This document shows positions 5,074 through 6,374 of a stretch of DNA of 6,374 nt, one piece after another; the stretch's first letter is position 1; each line of letters starts with the position of its first letter. The DNA comes from Candidatus Aminicenantota bacterium (GTDB lineage: Bacteria > Acidobacteriota > B3-B38 > Guanabaribacteriales > B3-B38). Under the pieces are notes generated by a model. That model did no database searches. It saw only the letters and a list, made by a program, of their open reading frames with translations, and was not told where the DNA came from. A program made the translations under genes and the position numbers. The stretch covers positions 1 through 6,374 of the forward strand of contig JAOUOQ010000111.1 in assembly GCA_029880275.1 (NCBI GenBank), written 5' to 3'.

Positions 5074-6374
5074 TCAGAACTTGTTCCCAATCCAGAAGGA
5101 GGTACGCCACTCTGGTGCAAAGGATTTGAAGTCGGTGGGACGGGCAAAGTCAAAATGGAGCTCGAGGGGTCCGAAGAAGAAGTTGACCCCAAAGCCCACC
5201 GAGCACCTCCCATGCTTCAAGCGGTACTTGTCATCGGGATCGAAGAACTGGAAATCTTCATCGTGGAACCAGGCCGCACCAATATCGGTGAAGAGCACAC
5301 CTCGAATCCCGCGGAGAGAGAATCCGATGGGGAACCTTATTTCATCTACGAGTGGGAAACGGAGCTCCGCATTGGCGAAGAACGCCCGGTTTCCGCTGAA
5401 TGAATAGTAATCAAAGCCGCGCATGGTGTTGGTTCCCCCGAAGAAGTACACATTGGGAGCCTCCCCCATGCTGTATCCCCCGAATAAGCGGAAGGCGAAT
5501 AGTGAGCCGCTGGTCAACCTGATGTAATTTCGGAAGTCGACGGTAAAGTCGGCAAATCCCATCAGCCCCTCCCCTAAATTGGGGCTGTAAGTGACCGATA
5601 AGTTGTATCTTCTGCCAGAAAAGGGACCGAAGAACTTAAACAGGGTGGTATCCCCTATAAAGGAGAATCCCAGGGGGACGAACTTCCCACTGACAAAGCG
5701 GCTCTTTAATCTCTGGAGGTTTTGAAATTGTGGGTCAGAGGTCTGGGCAAGCAGATAGGATGGTGTATCATAGGTGCGGTCAATATAGCCTACCGAAAAC
5801 TCAGCCCGGTGGAACTTGTCAAGGGGGTAGTTGAAGAACAGGTTGCCCCCGATATGCTCCACGGTGAGCGTTTCCAGAACCTGGTTCCGAACCTCCTGTT
5901 GGTAGAGATAGAAGGGGGAGAGGAAGTAGTATTTGAAGTCGAAGACCTCCAGGCGGTAGTTGAGGCGACTCTGCTGGTTCAGATAGGTGAAGCCGATATT
6001 GCGGTAGGTTCTCACGGTGTTGAATATGAGCTGAAAGCGGTGGTCGCCCAGCATATCGGAGAAGGAAACCATAGTGAAGCTGAGGAGGGTTCCATCGGAG
6101 CTTACTCCTCCACCTACATTGATGTTTTCAACAAAGAACTTGTAAGCAGCCTGTTTGCTCTTCTTCTCCTCTTCCACGGTGTAGGTGATGGTCGGCTTCA
6201 CCTGAGTTACTGGCAGGGCTTCCTCTTCCGTTACGGCTATGGGCTCTATCTTATAAGAGCGGATAGGCTTGTCGAGGTTCATGGTGTAGAGCTTATACAT
6301 CCCTTTTAAGAAGGAGATGTAAGCAATCTTTTTACCCTCACGGTCGACGGGGGTGGGAGAGAAAGCACCCCCCA
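5074..6374 (-). CDS. Outer-membrane protein: TolB/PD40-like propeller fused to Omp85 (surface antigen) barrel, C-terminal part
   Basis: The frame is open to the right edge, so the 5' end is missing; 432 residues are visible, numbered here from the first complete codon. Residues 1-39 (GGAFSPTP, then REGKKIAYISFLKGMYKLYT and MNLD) match the WD40-like/PD40 blade pattern 'SPDGKKIAY.S...G.Y.LY.MN.D' found in TolB. A charged linker (about 40-75, with EEEKKSKQ) follows. The rest is beta-barrel: alternating aromatic strands and the Omp85 core GGTNTMRGFDYYSFSGNRAF, with the conserved RGF loop motif at 318-320, then ELRFP and a GVLFTDIGAAWF strand. The protein ends in phenylalanine (FWIGNKF), as barrels recognised by the BAM complex usually do. 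It should sit in the outer membrane with the propeller in the periplasm; such fusions are known as families but have no settled function. It is not a TolC-type channel and so is not the missing efflux component. The MYKLY methionine at 6300 is inside the blade and is not the true start. Confidence 0.88.
   Translation of the reverse strand, partial: GGAFSPTPVDREGKKIAYISFLKGMYKLYTMNLDKPIRSYKIEPIAVTEEEALPVTQVKPTITYTVEEEKKSKQAAYKFFVENINVGGGVSSDGTLLSFTMVSFSDMLGDHRFQLIFNTVRTYRNIGFTYLNQQSRLNYRLEVFDFKYYFLSPFYLYQQEVRNQVLETLTVEHIGGNLFFNYPLDKFHRAEFSVGYIDRTYDTPSYLLAQTSDPQFQNLQRLKSRFVSGKFVPLGFSFIGDTTLFKFFGPFSGRRYNLSVTYSPNLGEGLMGFADFTVDFRNYIRLTSGSLFAFRLFGGYSMGEAPNVYFFGGTNTMRGFDYYSFSGNRAFFANAELRFPLVDEIRFPIGFSLRGIRGVLFTDIGAAWFHDEDFQFFDPDDKYRLKHGRCSVGFGVNFFFGPLELHFDFARPTDFKSFAPEWRTSFWIGNKF

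Noticed and set aside
5722..6309. Plus-strand open frame (195 codons) opposite the outer-membrane protein
   Set aside because: It is antisense to a clear propeller/Omp85 coding sequence, and its repetitive Val/Glu/Gly composition is a shadow effect.
1..6374. CRISPR array, tRNA/rRNA genes, insertion-sequence ends, integrase or defence genes
   Set aside because: No regularly spaced repeats, no cloverleaf or rRNA sequence, no transposase or nuclease motifs, and no terminal inverted repeats were seen on either strand.

Overview
The window comes from a diderm (Gram-negative type) bacterium. It carries an Omp85-type outer-membrane barrel and the inner-membrane pump plus periplasmic adaptor of a heavy-metal RND efflux system. 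I cannot name the species. A propeller–Omp85 fusion, a probable FG-GAP-type exported protein and GTG start use would fit a poorly characterised environmental lineage (Acidobacteria- or candidate-phylum-like), but that is inference. All four genes I can support are on the minus strand, so transcription runs from right to left.

Layout in transcription order. (1) 6374-5074: the C-terminal part of a large outer-membrane protein, with one visible blade of a TolB/PD40-like beta-propeller, a linker, and a surface-antigen (Omp85/BamA-superfamily) barrel. Its 5' end lies outside the window. (2) 5073-4896: a short gap with a strong sigma70-like promoter (TTGACT, 17 bases, TAAAAT) and a small palindrome at the predicted transcription start. 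(3) 4895-3684: the periplasmic adaptor (HlyD/CusB/CzcB family). (4) 3683-3586: a 98-base gap holding a diverged copy (30 of 33 bases) of the adaptor's own 3' end, and a 24-codon reading frame whose TGA overlaps the pump's ATG. (5) 3585-505: the full-length HME-RND pump (CusA/CzcA family, 1026 aa). (6) 504-157: an AT-rich intergenic stretch with a weak terminator-like hairpin, several small dyads and a good promoter. (7) 156-1: the start of an exported protein with a signal peptide and what looks like the first FG-GAP/integrin-alpha-type propeller blade; it continues past the left edge.

The adaptor and pump form a two-gene operon with its own promoter and would export a metal ion or related toxic compound across both membranes. 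No TolC-like outer-membrane channel and no metal-responsive regulator is present in the window, so the third component must be elsewhere. The neighbouring Omp85-like barrel is not a TolC-type channel.

I see no clearly new system. The best leads are the duplicated adaptor 3' end, the possible coupling leader before the pump, the start-codon question at the adaptor promoter, and some unusual residues in the pump's proton path and substrate loop.
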